A stretch of DNA of 64,000 bases from Paracoccaceae bacterium (GCA_012103375.1 WLWX01000001.1:603501-667500), one strand, 5' to 3'. Shown: positions 46,988-56,948, counted from the stretch's first letter. Translations and numbers: made by a program. The notes: generated by a model from the sequence alone, not told the origin.

Positions 46988-47363
46988 GTCCCGAATCCCT
47001 GCGCGCATTCTTGCAATCTAGCGATCTGAGCCGATTCTATGCGTCAATTTTCCAGGCAATGGCGATGAATTCGCGCGCAGAATCGCCCAGACCTGATGGC
47101 TGCCGGTTGCCAACTGGCGGATCATCGTGGATTGCCGACAATGGCACGGGCAGTGCATTCAGCCAGTTCGCCACGCCAGCCGGTCGTTGATTGTCGCAGA
47201 TCTTGGCGCAACAAATCCGGGCAGAGGCAGGCAATCACGGATTGGGCGTCAAGAAAGATTGCATGGCCACCGACCCCGAACAGGTGCCTGTAGCTGTGCA
47301 AAGCATCTGCAAGGGAACCGCCAGCGCCTGTGCGCGCGGTTTCCGGACGCGCTGGTGCGGACC
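46988..47363. other. 376-bp region with possible degraded gene on the minus strand
   Basis: No intact gene. Minus-strand frames read GVGGHAIFLDAQSVIAC and, in another frame, DDPPVGNRQPSGLGDSARE and FIAIAWKIDA-stop, as if parts of an older protein lie in shifted frames. I cannot name the family with confidence. Confidence 0.3.
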
Positions 47364-48216
47364 TTAATGCGCCATGAACCCCGGCAGATCGGACTGGTCA
47401 ATCAGGCGGGTCGTTGTGCCGCCAAGGATATTCTGACGCAGCCGCGAACGCCCGTAGGCACCCATGACGATCAGGTCGGCTCCAACCTCTCTGGCGCGCA
47501 ATATCATCGCCTCACCGATATCTTTGCCGCCGCTGGGCAGCTGTTGAACCAGAACCTTGCAGCCGTGATGGCTGAGCCAGCGGGCCACATCCGCGCCGGG
47601 GTCTTCGCCATCGGCATACTCGGTCATCACCGGGTCGAATATGGCGATTACAACCTCTTGCGCCGTGCGCAACATGGGCAAGGCGCGGTGCAGCGCGCGC
47701 GGCGGGCAGGCCGGTGTTCCAACCGACAAAGATCTTGCGCGGCGCAGCGCCACTCAGGCCTTGCGCCGAATTCAACATCACACCGACCGGCGACTTGAAC
47801 AGCAGACCATAAAGGACGTTGCGAAAGATCGCTTCGTCTTCGCGCAGCCGGCTGGAAATGATGGCCCGGTCACAGACCATCGCGTGCCGCGCGACGACCT
47901 CATCGAGCATTGCGGATTCGCAGCAGGCGGTTTTGACGTCACCAGAGACGCCGTTTCGCTGCAGGATCTCACGCATTTCGATTGCTTTGGCCTCAAGCTC
48001 TTCACAGGTGGATTTCCAGGATTCCTGCCAATGCTGCGGAACCGAAAAGGCCCCGGACGGCGTGCCTGACATCGAGTAGACCGGAAACGGCGGGATTGCC
48101 GCCACAAGCAGTATCGTCAGATGTCCGTTTGATCGGCTGACGCGTTCAAGCGTCGGGCCCAGATCGTTTTCTGTGCAATCCCTGTCGATGATAATCAGGT
48201 CTGTCGCATTTTCCAT
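47364..48216 (-). pseudogene. Tandem universal stress protein, frameshifted in a GC repeat
   Basis: Starts MENATDLIIIDRDCTENDLG and reads as a two-domain Usp until RKIFVGWNTGLPAARA. There the alternating GC run at 47693-47701 appears two bases short. The other frame continues ALHRALPMLRTAQEVVIAIF to the ATP-binding motif VMGAYGRSRLRQNILGGTT. The rebuilt length of about 284 residues is normal for tandem Usp proteins. A two-base slip in the repeat could be reversible. An FNR-like box lies about 83 bp upstream. Confidence 0.8.
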
Positions 48217-48298
48217 TTCTTTGGTCCTTTGCGAATGTCTGTCCTGAATTTACCGGCTGCGGCTGCCCCGCGATTGAGGTGGGTCAATCAAATCTGCC

Positions 48299-48312
48299 CT
48301 GATTTCGATCAA
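48299..48312. promoter_or_regulatory. FNR-like box between divergent broken genes
   Basis: CTGATTTCGATCAA matches TTGAT-N4-ATCAA with one mismatch. It is about 83 bp before the Usp start and 85 bp before the DUF6544-like start. Confidence 0.5.
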
Positions 48313-48397
48313 GGCAGCCCGCAGCAAAGCATGCCTTTCTAAGGGTGCCGATTCCTGCCGAGGAACCGGATCAACCGGTGCACAATGTGGGGGGCCA

Positions 48398-49255
48398 ATG
48401 CTGAGGTTTGCATGCTGGATGGCGGCAATTCTGATTGTTGCGATTGCCGGGCTTGTGGTGATGCAGGGCATTGACCTGCGTGCCGATGCAAAAGCCCGTC
48501 GAGCGCTTTTGAAGACCCAGCCGTCACAACCGGCGGTGTTTTCACCGGCGATGGTGGCGGATCTTCCCAAAGTTGCGCAACGCTATTTCCTGCACGCCAT
48601 CGCGCCGGGGACCCAGCTTCGCACGGTCGCACGCATTTCAATGGTCGGGGACTTCAGCCTTGGGACGTCCCCGAATGATCCCTATTAACAAATGACCGCA
48701 GACCAGGTGCTGGCTGCGCCAACGGGGTTTGTCTGGCGTGTCGCCCTCAGGTCTGACGAGATGCGGCTTGCCGGTTCTGACGCCTATGTTGAGGGCAACA
48801 GCTGGAGCCGGTTCTGGCTGTTTGGCACCCTTCCGGTGGCGCGGGCCGGGGGCAACGTCGATCATGCACGCGCCGCCTTTGGCCGCGCCGTCGCCGAAGC
48901 CGTGTTCTGGACCCCCGCAGCCTTGCTGCCCGGTACCGGCGCAACCTGGACCGACATCGCCAAGAACCAGACGCGCGTCACCCTGACCCATGGCGATCTG
49001 GTGCAATCCGTGGATGTCACCGTCGACGAAAACGGCGCGGCGACCCAGGTTGCGTTTGATCGTTGGAGCGACGCAAATCCGGAAAAAACCTATCGACTTC
49101 AACGGTTCGGCGGATATCTGACCGAGTATCGTGACTTCCAGGGGTTTACCCTGCCGACGCGTATCGAGGCGGGAAATCATTTCGACAGCGATGCCTATTT
49201 CCCGTTCTTCCGCGCAACTGTCACAGAAATAGACTTCCCGCCACCTTCAGACTGA
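48398..49255 (+). pseudogene. DUF6544/DUF6920-like protein interrupted by TAA
   Basis: An N-terminal membrane anchor (WMAAILIVAIAGLVVMQGID) is followed by PAMVADLPKVAQRYFLHAIA. Codon 97 (48686-48688) is TAA after NDPY. The same frame goes on as QMTADQVLAAPTGFVWRVAL to EIDFPPPSD at 49255. The whole reads as one protein of about 285 residues of a family of unknown function. CAA-to-TAA at a Gln would explain the stop. Confidence 0.72.
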
Positions 49256-49290
49256 TCTGGGGTCTTGCGGGGCATGCCCGGCAGGCACGC

Positions 49291-49944
49291 TCATTTTTTC
49301 AACCGATCTTTGGATTTGGCATAGAGCCTTCGGTTCAACGCGATGAACTGCGCAATTGCGCGCCCCAGAATGCCAGAGTTTTGCCCGCGCAGATAAAAGA
49401 AGCCGGACAGCGCTGCGACCGAGGCTCCGGCGGCATCAACCATGATGTCGCCCATGGTGTCGTCCAGGCCCGATTTCTGCATGTTCAGACCAAAAGACTG
49501 ATCCATCAGATACTCGAAAACCTCCCACATCGCCCCGACCGTGATGGCCAGGCAGAAGGCGATGAAGGCCATCGCGCTGGGCGGCGCGGCAAAGCGGTCG
49601 CCCTCAAACAGCATGAAGACGAACAGAAAGCCGATCAGCCCGAATCCGACAGCGGATGACGCATGAAGCGCCAGATCCCACCACCAGAAGCGTTCGTAGA
49701 AATCAAAGGCTTCGCCCATGAATATCGAGGCGAAGACAAACAGCGAAGTGGCAGCAAGAAACGCAATTGGCAGACGTATGTGCAGGCGCGATGCAAGCAC
49801 GGCTGGTGCCAGTGACAGAACAAAGGTCGCCAGCGCCACGAAGGCCAGCGACCAACGGCCAAGCGCCAGCGACGCCAGAAATGTCACCGCCAGCAATCCC
49901 CAGATCGCCAGCATGAGGCGGCTGTGCCCTTTCAAAGATTGCAT
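49291..49944 (-). CDS. DUF2238-like integral membrane protein
   Basis: 217 residues with about six membrane segments (LMLAIWGLLAVTFLASLALG, WSLAFVALATFVLSLAPAVL, IAFLAATSLFVFASIFMGEA, and so on). It has an acidic/aromatic FYERFWWWDLALHASSA and the YjdF-like GAMWEVFEYLMDQSFGLNMQ then DDTMGDIMVDAAGA. Function unknown in the family. Confidence 0.75.
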   Translation of the reverse strand: MQSLKGHSRLMLAIWGLLAVTFLASLALGRWSLAFVALATFVLSLAPAVLASRLHIRLPIAFLAATSLFVFASIFMGEAFDFYERFWWWDLALHASSAVGFGLIGFLFVFMLFEGDRFAAPPSAMAFIAFCLAITVGAMWEVFEYLMDQSFGLNMQKSGLDDTMGDIMVDAAGASVAALSGFFYLRGQNSGILGRAIAQFIALNRRLYAKSKDRLKK

Positions 49945-50000
49945 AAGATCAGCCCGTTTGCCTTCTTAACTATCCAGTGGTGCGTTCCTATCTGGACAGT

Positions 50001-50768
50001 ATGCCATATTTACCTGACCCGGCGCATTTGCGCGTCGCCAGCTATAATATCAGGAAAACGCGCGGATTGGACCAGCGCCGCGATCCTGCGCGGATTCTGG
50101 GTGTTATCAATCAACTGAACGCCGATGTCATTGCCCTGCAAGAAGCTGACAGGCGGCTGGGGAACAGGCCCTCGGCGCTGTGCCGGACCCTGATCCAGAG
50201 TGAGACGGATTACCGGGTCGTGAATCTGGCAACCAATGACGTCAGCCTTGGCTGGCACGGCAATGCGATTCTGGTACGCAAGGGCATTTGCGTTGCGAAT
50301 ATCGCGCGCATCGACCTGCCGGGTCTTGAACCGCGTGGTGCAGTACGTGTGCGGATCGAGCATTCCGGAGTGCTGGACGTTGTTGGCACGCATCTTGGGC
50401 TGACGCGCTATCACCGGCGCCATCAGCTGCGCGCCCTTGCCGACAACCTGCAAGGTTCGGGGCAGGCGATCCTGCTTGGTGATTTCAACGAATGGTCCCT
50501 GCGCAAGGGGCTGGAACCGATCCGGGACCGATTTGACGTGAAGGCCCCCGGACGCACTTATCACGCGGCTCAGCCGCTGGCGGCCCTGGATCGGATCGCG
50601 GTTAGCAAGGGCATGGACGTGCGCGCCACAGGCGTCGAGGATGGTCCGTTGGCGCGGCGGGCATCGGATCACCTGCCGATATGGGCAGATGTGACTCTGG
50701 CCCCGGACATCGCCGCTATTTCGAATAGAGCACCGGCACGGTTGCCTTGTGCAGCAGATCGCGTGTGA
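50001..50768 (+). CDS. Endonuclease/exonuclease/phosphatase family protein
   Basis: 255 residues from MPYLPDPAHLRVASYNIRKT. Motifs: ASYNIRKTRGLD, VIALQEADRR, VVGTHLGLTRYHRRHQL, AILLGDFNEW and ASDHLPIWADV. These give the metal and His/Asp residues of the DNase I-like fold. The substrate (nucleic acid or phosphoester) is unknown. Its 3' end overlaps the old C-terminus of the convergent Usp gene by about 53 bp. Confidence 0.85.
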   Translation: MPYLPDPAHLRVASYNIRKTRGLDQRRDPARILGVINQLNADVIALQEADRRLGNRPSALCRTLIQSETDYRVVNLATNDVSLGWHGNAILVRKGICVANIARIDLPGLEPRGAVRVRIEHSGVLDVVGTHLGLTRYHRRHQLRALADNLQGSGQAILLGDFNEWSLRKGLEPIRDRFDVKAPGRTYHAAQPLAALDRIAVSKGMDVRATGVEDGPLARRASDHLPIWADVTLAPDIAAISNRAPARLPCAADRV

Positions 50769-51777
50769 CCGCCCCGATGACGAAATCGTAAACCCGCGAA
50801 TGTCCAAATGCCCCGGATTGTGTTGAAAAACTCCGAAATCAGAGCGTCGCGGATTTCTTGCGAAAACCTATGAAGCGAAATAGTCGGAAAGCTTTGACCA
50901 CGAGACAGCGCATGGCTGCGCGTGAGCGCATGTAGGCGATTTGGGCCGACCCCCGCGCCAAAAATTTAGGATCGGGCTGCATGGAAAGAAAAATCATCGT
51001 TCAGGCCCTAAAACGGAGTTTTTCAACACAATCCCCGGTCACAATCATGTCCGCGCCGGTTTCGAAGGCTTGATGCATCAGGACATCGGCAATCCCTTCT
51101 GACCCTTTGTCGCGGTGAATGATGCTGGTCTTCAGCCCGTGCCTGTCCAGCATCACGGCAAGATCGTTGGATCCATGATCCGCCAATTCGTCTTTGTCAC
51201 CGCCGTTAACACATAGGACCGTGGCCGTTGCATCATCATCGGCAACTTCGATCATGTCGTGCACCGCGCGCGTTGCCTCTCGCGTCGCGCTCCAGCCGAT
51301 CAGGACCGAGGATCCGACGTCTGGCCCATCGTAATCCGGCGGGACGACCAGAACCGGGCGGCCGCAGGTGCGGATCACCTCACTTTGGACATCGTAGTGG
51401 TCGAAACGTCCGGTGTCAGGATCATCGCGCGCCATGATCACCAGATCAGCAGCCCTGGCACTTTCGATGATGCGGGCCGCCGCCGAGGTGGCATTGCTGC
51501 GCAGCAGACGCCATTCGGCGACGAAATCCTCGTTTTCGGTGTGGCGAACGAAGATTTCCTTGATCGCTTCGCTTTGCGCACGTTGGCTTTCGTTGAAATG
51601 ATCGTACACAGAACCGGGAATGTGCATTGCGACCCCCGGATAGACGACAAGCGCTTCGATTGCGTGCAGGCCAATTACGTGGGCATTGTGTTTGCGTGCC
51701 AGCCCTGCCGCCGCCTTGGTCAACGCGGCGGCGTGGTTCTCGGAGGTCAGACAGACCAGGATTGTCTTGAGGGGCAT
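50716..51777 (-). pseudogene. Tandem universal stress protein disrupted by MITE copy 4
   Basis: MPLKTILVCLTSENHAAALT opens a two-domain Usp. At ADMIVTG the MITE enters and the frame ends DCVEKLRFRA-stop at 51001. Beyond the MITE, and after the duplicated CCCG, the original end continues in frame: AFGHSRVYDFVIGAVTRDLL then HKATVPVLYSK and TAG at 50716. The lost part is the C-terminal ATP-binding motif (G-2x-G-9x-G-S/T type), so nucleotide binding of the second domain is destroyed. Rebuilt length is about 279 residues. An FNR-like box lies 88 bp upstream. Confidence 0.88.
50816..51033 (-). mobile_element. 218-bp MITE, copy 4
   Basis: Perfect 20-bp inverted ends, target duplication CCCG, orientation as copy 2. 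It interrupts the Usp gene and supplies it the same ten-residue tail as hemC. Confidence 0.92.
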
Positions 51778-51864
51778 CGTGCTCTCCCATTTTTTTCTGA
51801 GTGCGCCACAAAGTCGGGCGCAGTTGCGTTTCATCCAGAAGTATCAAAGGCCGGAACCGCCACT

Positions 51865-51878
51865 TTGATCGGCGTCAA
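51865..51878. promoter_or_regulatory. FNR-like box upstream of the disrupted Usp gene
   Basis: TTGATCGGCGTCAA, one mismatch to TTGAT-N4-ATCAA, 88 bp before the Usp start. It could also affect the convergent end of the Crp/Fnr gene but is not in that gene's promoter. Confidence 0.55.
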
Positions 51879-51901
51879 TTGCGGTCCAGCCCGCAGATGC
51901 C

Positions 51902-52573
51902 TCAGTCGTCGTTCTGGGCCATCGCACGCAGTGTTTCGGGCTTCAGGATGATGACCGTGTGAATGTTCTCCAGCGCGATAATCCGGGATTTGCGCAGTTG
52001 GGTCAGCGTTCTGCTGATGGTTTCGGTGGTCAATCCAAGGAAATCAGCGATGTCTGAGCGGCTCATCGGAAGGTCGACCTGGGTATAGTTGCCCATGGGC
52101 GCGCCCACGCGGTCAGCCAGAACCGACAGGAAGGAAGACACTTTTTCAGTGGCAGATTTGCGGCCCAGCATCATGAAATGATCCTGCATGTTGCTGATCT
52201 CGCGCAGGGCGGCCTGCAACAATGTGCGGTGCAATTCGGGATCGCCTTCGCCGGTTTCCAGCATGTCGCGACGATACGGGATGACCGTGGCAGGGGTCAG
52301 CGCGTTGCAATCGGTGTGATGCTGACCGCAGGCGGGGAAGCCGACGATGTCGCCGGGGTATCCGAACGCGATGACCTGCCGGCGCCCATCTTCCATCACG
52401 CGCGTCAGACGCAGGACACCGCTGACAACCTGGTAAATCCGGGTTGCGTCGTCGCCTTCGTGAAACAGGTATGCGCCAGCCTTGATCGCGCGCGATTGTG
52501 TCGGTGCGATCGGATCAGCATTGGGCAGGGGCAGGTTCTGTTCGACGTGGTCGCTGGGAATGGTGACATACAT
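51902..52573 (-). CDS. Crp/Fnr-family transcriptional regulator
   Basis: 223 residues from MYVTIPSDHVEQNLPLPNAD. The cNMP-type beta-roll has HEGDDATRIYQVVSGVLRLT and GYPGDIVGFPACGQHHTDCN. The C-terminal HTH is MSRSDIADFLGLTTETISRT then LTQLRKSRII, with the E-xx-S-R contact residues of FNR/FixK that read TTGAT half-sites. No N-terminal cysteine cluster is present, so it is more FixK-like than a 4Fe-4S FNR. It likely acts on the FNR boxes of this region. Confidence 0.88.
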   Translation of the reverse strand: MYVTIPSDHVEQNLPLPNADPIAPTQSRAIKAGAYLFHEGDDATRIYQVVSGVLRLTRVMEDGRRQVIAFGYPGDIVGFPACGQHHTDCNALTPATVIPYRRDMLETGEGDPELHRTLLQAALREISNMQDHFMMLGRKSATEKVSSFLSVLADRVGAPMGNYTQVDLPMSRSDIADFLGLTTETISRTLTQLRKSRIIALENIHTVIILKPETLRAMAQNDD

Positions 52574-52730
52574 GGCAGCCTCCGATCTTGTTCGAAAGCA
52601 ACATGGGGGGTGCGTGTCGCAGGCATACGCACGCCAAGGTATCAATTTGTATCAGATTGCATCACGCCGGTACGGTTGCTACATCTGTGCAAGGGTTATT
52701 TTACCGTTCGTCGCCGCATTTTTCGGGCCT

Positions 52731-53787
52731 TAAAGCGTTTCGGCTTGAACCTGAATCGCGAGGGATTCCCTTGAGACCTGATCTGTGATTCATCCTGTTT
52801 GGGAGGATGGATCATGTCAGCACCTTTGCCATCTGCGCTTCGGATACGGTTTCAGAGATACATTGAAGAAGGGTTGAGCGGGCGCGCGGCGGCGTTGCGG
52901 TTGAAGCTGTCGCCTGCCACAGGCGCGCGGTGGGCGCGTCAGGTGAGGATGAAGGGTCATGCGGAACCTGCCCGGCAGGGACCGCCGCGCGGCAAGGGAA
53001 AGCTGGCTCCGCATCGGGAATTCTTTGAGGAGTTGATCGCACAAGACCCTGACATCACGCTCTTTGAGTTGCGTAATGCGCTGGCCGATGCAGAGGGTGT
53101 GCGGGTGCATCACTCCTCCATCGCCAACCTTCTGTCCCGGCTCGGCTTCACGTACAAAAAAAGTCGCTGGTCGCCACCGAGCGCCGCCGCGCCAAGGTAA
53201 GGCAGCAACGGGCCGACTGGTTCAGATACCGCTCGCCAGCCATTGCGACCTTTCCTGAGCGCGTTGTCTTTATTGACGAAACCGCAGTGAAGACAAACCT
53301 CACGCGCCTACGCGGCAGAGCCAAGCGCGGTAAGCGCCTGACGATGGATGCGCCCTTCGGAAGCTGGGGAACCCAAACCTTGATCGCGGGCCTGACCCAA
53401 GGCGCGCTGATCGCACCTTGGGTCATCAAGGGAGCGATAGATGGCCCCGCCTTCGCGGCCTACATCCGCGAAGTGCTGGTCCCCGAGATCAACCCCGGCA
53501 CTGTCGTCATTCTCGACAACCTGGCAACCCACCGGAATAAGGAGGCGACGCAGGCTTTACGCAATCACGGCTGCTGGTTCCTTTACCTGCCACCGTACTC
53601 GCCCGACCTGAATCCCATCGAGCAGGCCTTCTCTAAACTGAAAGCCCATTTGCGACGGATCGGGGCCAGGTCCTTTACCCAGGTCTTCGAAGCAATCGGA
53701 GCAATCTGCGATCTCTACGACCCAGTAGAATGCTGGAACTACTTTAAGGCCGCCGGATATGTCTCAGGTTAATGTCGAAACGCTTTA
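52731..53787 (+). mobile_element. IS630-family insertion sequence, copy 3
   Basis: 1057 bp, same orientation as copy 1, TA at both ends. Single-base differences from copy 1 include G for T near the left end and C for A at 53175. It ends 6 bp before the response-regulator start codon. Confidence 0.95.
52814..53772 (+). CDS. IS630 transposase (copy 3), -1 frameshift at A7
   Basis: Two frames as in copy 1. The slippery seven-A run follows FTY, and the DDE motifs FIDE, LDNLATH and NPIEQAF are intact. The base change at 53175 alters an Asn to His in the alternative frame and Gln to Pro in frame 1, downstream of the slip site. Confidence 0.9.
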
Positions 53788-53793
53788 GGCCAG

Positions 53794-54525
53794 ATGGAAA
53801 ACGCCCGTATTCTTGTCGTTGACGACGATGAGAAGGTACGAACGCTTTTGCGCCGCTGCCTTGAAAGCGATGGGTATGAAGTTGTTGAGGCATCGGATGC
53901 CGAAGCGGCATTTGCAGCCATTGATTAACAAGCACCGAACCTGATTACGCTGGACATCACCCTGGGTGAGACTGATGGCCTGGAAGTGGCGCGCGTCGTC
54001 CGGCGCACCTCGGACGTTCCGATCATCATGGTCAGTGGGAAAAACGATGTGATCGACAGGGTCGTCGGGCTTGAGATCGGTGCCGACGACTATATCACCA
54101 AGCCATTTCATGTCCGCGAGGTTCTGGCCCGCGTGCACACGGTTCTGCGCCGTGCCGAGGCGCGCGGCGCGGACAAAGCCGCCCCGGCTGGTGATGATAC
54201 CGAGCGCTATGAATTCGACGGGATGGTCGCGCTTCCCGATCAGTTCGAGCTGCGGGATCGTGATGGGCAGCAGGCCGAGTTGACCAGCGGTGAATTTCGT
54301 CTGCTGACGCTGTTCCTCAGCCGGCCAAAAAGGGTCACATCGCGCGAAATGCTGATGGATCTGCTGGGTGGCCCGGCCTGGTCACCGCTGGACCGCACCA
54401 TCGACAACCAGGTGGCACGTTTGCGCAAGAAGATCGAACGTGACCCTGCCCACCCGAAATTGATCAAGACGGTTCGCGGCGTCGGCTATGTGCTGGCCTG
54501 TGATGTGCGCCGCTTCCGCGACTAG
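53794..54525 (+). pseudogene. OmpR-type response regulator interrupted by TAA
   Basis: MENARILVVDDDEKVRTLLR begins a receiver domain. Codon 45 (53926-53928) is TAA after AAFAAID. The frame goes on QAPNLITLDITLGETDGLEV with the phospho-Asp, then ITKPFHVREVLARVH (conserved Lys). A winged-helix output domain follows (LTSGEFRLLTLFLSRPKRVT, VRGVGYVLA). CAA-to-TAA would explain the stop. IS copy 3 removed or displaced its promoter and most of its ribosome site. The end overlaps the convergent kinase gene by 4 bp. Confidence 0.87.
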
Positions 54526-56057
54526 CCGCCTGACAGGATGCGATGCAGCATCTGTGCAAGATCAAACTGGCGATAGGGTTTGCGCAGCAACTCGAACTGG
54601 CTTGCCTTGCGGGCTTCTGGCTGGGCGATCTCTTCCGCATAGCCTGACGTCAGCAAGACTTTCGTGGCGGGCAATCTGCTACGCACCAGCAGCGCCAGAT
54701 CGAGACCGGTCAGCGACCCCGGCATGACAAGATCGGTGAAGACCAGTGCGATGCCGGGGGTCGTTTCCAGAATGCTCAGCGCTGCATCGCCGGTTTCGGC
54801 CTCGATCGTTCGATAGCCGAGGGCGTGCATCCTTTCGACTGACAGGCGGCGCACACGGGCGTTATCTTCGACCACCAGAACCAGTTGCCCATCGCCCCTC
54901 GGCAGGTCCGGTTTTGCAAGATCTGACCGCGCCCCGGCAGAGGGGTCAGACCCATGTGCCGGGAAGTAGAGCGAGAAGGTCGTGCCCTGACCAAGCTCGC
55001 TGTAGATCGTGATATGTCCGCCTGACTGGCGCACAAAGCCATAGATCATGGACAGGCCAAGCCCTGTGCCCTTGCCAATCGCCTTTGTGGTAAAAAACGG
55101 TTCGAACGCGCGTTGCTGTGCCTCGGGCGTCATCCCCTCGCCGGTATCGCTGATCGACAGGCGCACATATGTCCCCGGTTCAACATCGGTTTCTTGTGCG
55201 ACATACCGGTCGTCGATTTCCATCAAGGCTGTTTCGAACACCAGTTTACCACCTTCAGGCATCGCGTCTTTGGCATTGATCGCCATGTTGACGATGGCCG
55301 ATTGCAACTGGGTCGGATCAACCTCGACCAGTGCGAGGTTCTGACTGAACCGGGTTTGGATATCATAGGTCGCGCCAAGGGTGCGGCGCAGGATGGCAAG
55401 TGACTTCTGGCACAAATCGTTCAGGTTCAGCGGTTCAGGTTTCAGAATGCTCTTGCGGGCAAACACCATCAATTGCGAGGTCAGATCGGCCCCAAGTTCG
55501 GCCGCTTCAAGCGCATCGGTCAGCAGAGCGGCGTCGGAAGTATCGCCCAGGCGCATCTCCAGCAGTTCCAGGTTGCCGATCACAACCGTCAGCAGGTTGT
55601 TGAAATCATGGGCGATGCCCCCGGTCATCTGTCCGATGGCGTCCAGGCGTTGAGAGCGTGCCAAAGCCTCTTCCGTGGTTTTGCGATAGCTCAGATCATG
55701 CAGGATTGCGAAGAACAGCAACTCCCCATCGACCACAGCCCGTCCAACCGACAGATGCAGGGGAAACACAGTGCCATCCCTGCGCAGCCCTTCAACCTCG
55801 CGCCCTATGTCGATGATCTTCTTTTCGCCGGTTTCGATGTGACTGGCGATAAAGTCGTCATGCTGATCCGCCATCGGGCCCGGCATTAATGCCCGGACGT
55901 TGAGCGTCGTCAGTTCGGCAAGGTCATAGCCAAACAAGCCGACGGCGGCGGTATTTGCCTGCGTGATCATGCCGGTTTTGTCAGAGACGATGATCGCATC
56001 AACCGCGGCGTCGAATATCGCGCTGAGCAAATTGGAATCTGGCGAACGTTCGGTCAT
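54522..56057 (-). CDS. FixL-like haem-PAS hybrid histidine kinase with receiver domain
   Basis: 511 residues. The PAS domain (about 8-125) contains NVRALMPGPMADQHDDFIAS then TGEKKIIDIGREVEGLRRDG, closely following the FixL haem pocket where the His of a RxxHDxY-like motif ligates haem. This His is present (ADQHDDF). The kinase H-box is MTGGIAHDFNNLLTVVIGNL, with N-box NMAINAKDAMPEGG, G1 ISDTGEGM and G2 GKGTGLGLSM. The C-terminal receiver has VVEDNARVRR and phospho-Asp VFTDLVMPG. It probably senses O2 or redox state for the neighbouring oxidase genes. The adjacent response regulator is dead. Confidence 0.85.
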   Translation of the reverse strand: MTERSPDSNLLSAIFDAAVDAIIVSDKTGMITQANTAAVGLFGYDLAELTTLNVRALMPGPMADQHDDFIASHIETGEKKIIDIGREVEGLRRDGTVFPLHLSVGRAVVDGELLFFAILHDLSYRKTTEEALARSQRLDAIGQMTGGIAHDFNNLLTVVIGNLELLEMRLGDTSDAALLTDALEAAELGADLTSQLMVFARKSILKPEPLNLNDLCQKSLAILRRTLGATYDIQTRFSQNLALVEVDPTQLQSAIVNMAINAKDAMPEGGKLVFETALMEIDDRYVAQETDVEPGTYVRLSISDTGEGMTPEAQQRAFEPFFTTKAIGKGTGLGLSMIYGFVRQSGGHITIYSELGQGTTFSLYFPAHGSDPSAGARSDLAKPDLPRGDGQLVLVVEDNARVRRLSVERMHALGYRTIEAETGDAALSILETTPGIALVFTDLVMPGSLTGLDLALLVRSRLPATKVLLTSGYAEEIAQPEARKASQFELLRKPYRQFDLAQMLHRILSGG

Positions 56058-56123
56058 GGGCAGTCCGGGATTGCGGCGGTGCTCCTACTGGTCGCTATCA
56101 AATCGCGAATCCTCTGTCACGAA

Positions 56124-56137
56124 TTGATCCTGATCAG
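56124..56137. promoter_or_regulatory. FNR-like box upstream of the host-attachment-family gene
   Basis: TTGATCCTGATCAG, one mismatch, 56 bp before the start at 56193. Confidence 0.6.
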
Positions 56138-56192
56138 GTCACAGCCGGGTTGAGTATCGTAAAAAACCGGATCGAAAGACCGGAGGCGCACA

Positions 56193-56630
56193 ATGAAACC
56201 GATCATTACCTGGGCCATTCTGGCCAATTCGACCCAGGCCCATGTTGTTGAGAATTCCGGGCCGGGGCGTGGGTTTGCGGCGATACCGGGCCGCACGTTC
56301 CGTGCCGCCGATCCGATGTCCTATTCCGACCAGCCCGGCGTGACCCATTCCCCAGCCGGTTCGGCCCGGTCGGCAATGGACAAGAACAGCCCGAAACGCT
56401 TGGCCGAGTCCCTTTTTGCGCGCCAGTTGGCAGAGGCGCTGGAACGCGATCATGCCAAAGGCCGGTTCGCGCGGCTGATTCTGGTCGCCGCGCCCCACAT
56501 GCTGGGAGAATTGCGTGCAGCGATGCCGCAGGCACTGGTCGACCTCATCGCCGGCGAAGTCGACAAGGACCTGACGCAAGTGCCCGTCAGAGAGCTGCCT
56601 GAGCGGCTGGGGCATGTTTTCGTCGCGTAG
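56193..56630 (+). CDS. Host-attachment family protein (baeRF-like)
   Basis: 145 residues. MKPIITWAILANSTQAHVVE is followed by GPGRGFAAIPGRTFRAADP, then the helical FARQLAEALERDHAKGRFAR and LILVAAPHMLGELRAAMPQA. This matches the family named for attachment to host cells, whose real role is unclear; related baeRF domains resemble archaeal release factor aRF1. An FNR-like box upstream suggests micro-oxic expression. Confidence 0.78.
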   Translation: MKPIITWAILANSTQAHVVENSGPGRGFAAIPGRTFRAADPMSYSDQPGVTHSPAGSARSAMDKNSPKRLAESLFARQLAEALERDHAKGRFARLILVAAPHMLGELRAAMPQALVDLIAGEVDKDLTQVPVRELPERLGHVFVA

Positions 56631-56874
56631 CGATGGTCGGCTGTGGATCAGCCTGCGACAGGTTGAATATCGGCGCCGCTAGACGCGCCGCGACCTCGTC
56701 GGGGAACGTCCGGGCGCCGTGGTTGCCTCTGCCGGGTGCGGGCGCAACTCTTCCCGCTGCGCGGTGTGTATTGTTTACGCATATCGACTGAGCGGTCCGG
56801 GGCCGGGCTGTTATCGAACTACTGCAGGACAGCAAATGGCGCATGCTGCACCCGGAAGACGGGCATTTTGGCAA
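56631..56874. other. Region without a supported gene
   Basis: Short frames only. The minus strand reads GARTFPDEVAARLAAPIFNL, which could be a remnant, but no start, ribosome site or known motif supports it. Confidence 0.3.
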
Positions 56875-56888
56875 TTGATCAGGATCAA
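56875..56888. promoter_or_regulatory. Perfect FNR box
   Basis: TTGATCAGGATCAA, exact TTGAT-N4-ATCAA, 60 bp upstream of the truncated Crp/Fnr-like ORF. Confidence 0.75.
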
Positions 56889-56948
56889 GGCGCAACCGCT
56901 GCAAGGAAGCAGTGTTTGCCCCGTAGTTTGACAAAGAAAGCTGCGGTG

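Noticed and set aside
51902..52573. Naming the regulator FnrL
   Set aside because: The N-terminal cysteine cluster that binds the 4Fe-4S centre is absent, so a FixK-like role is equally likely.
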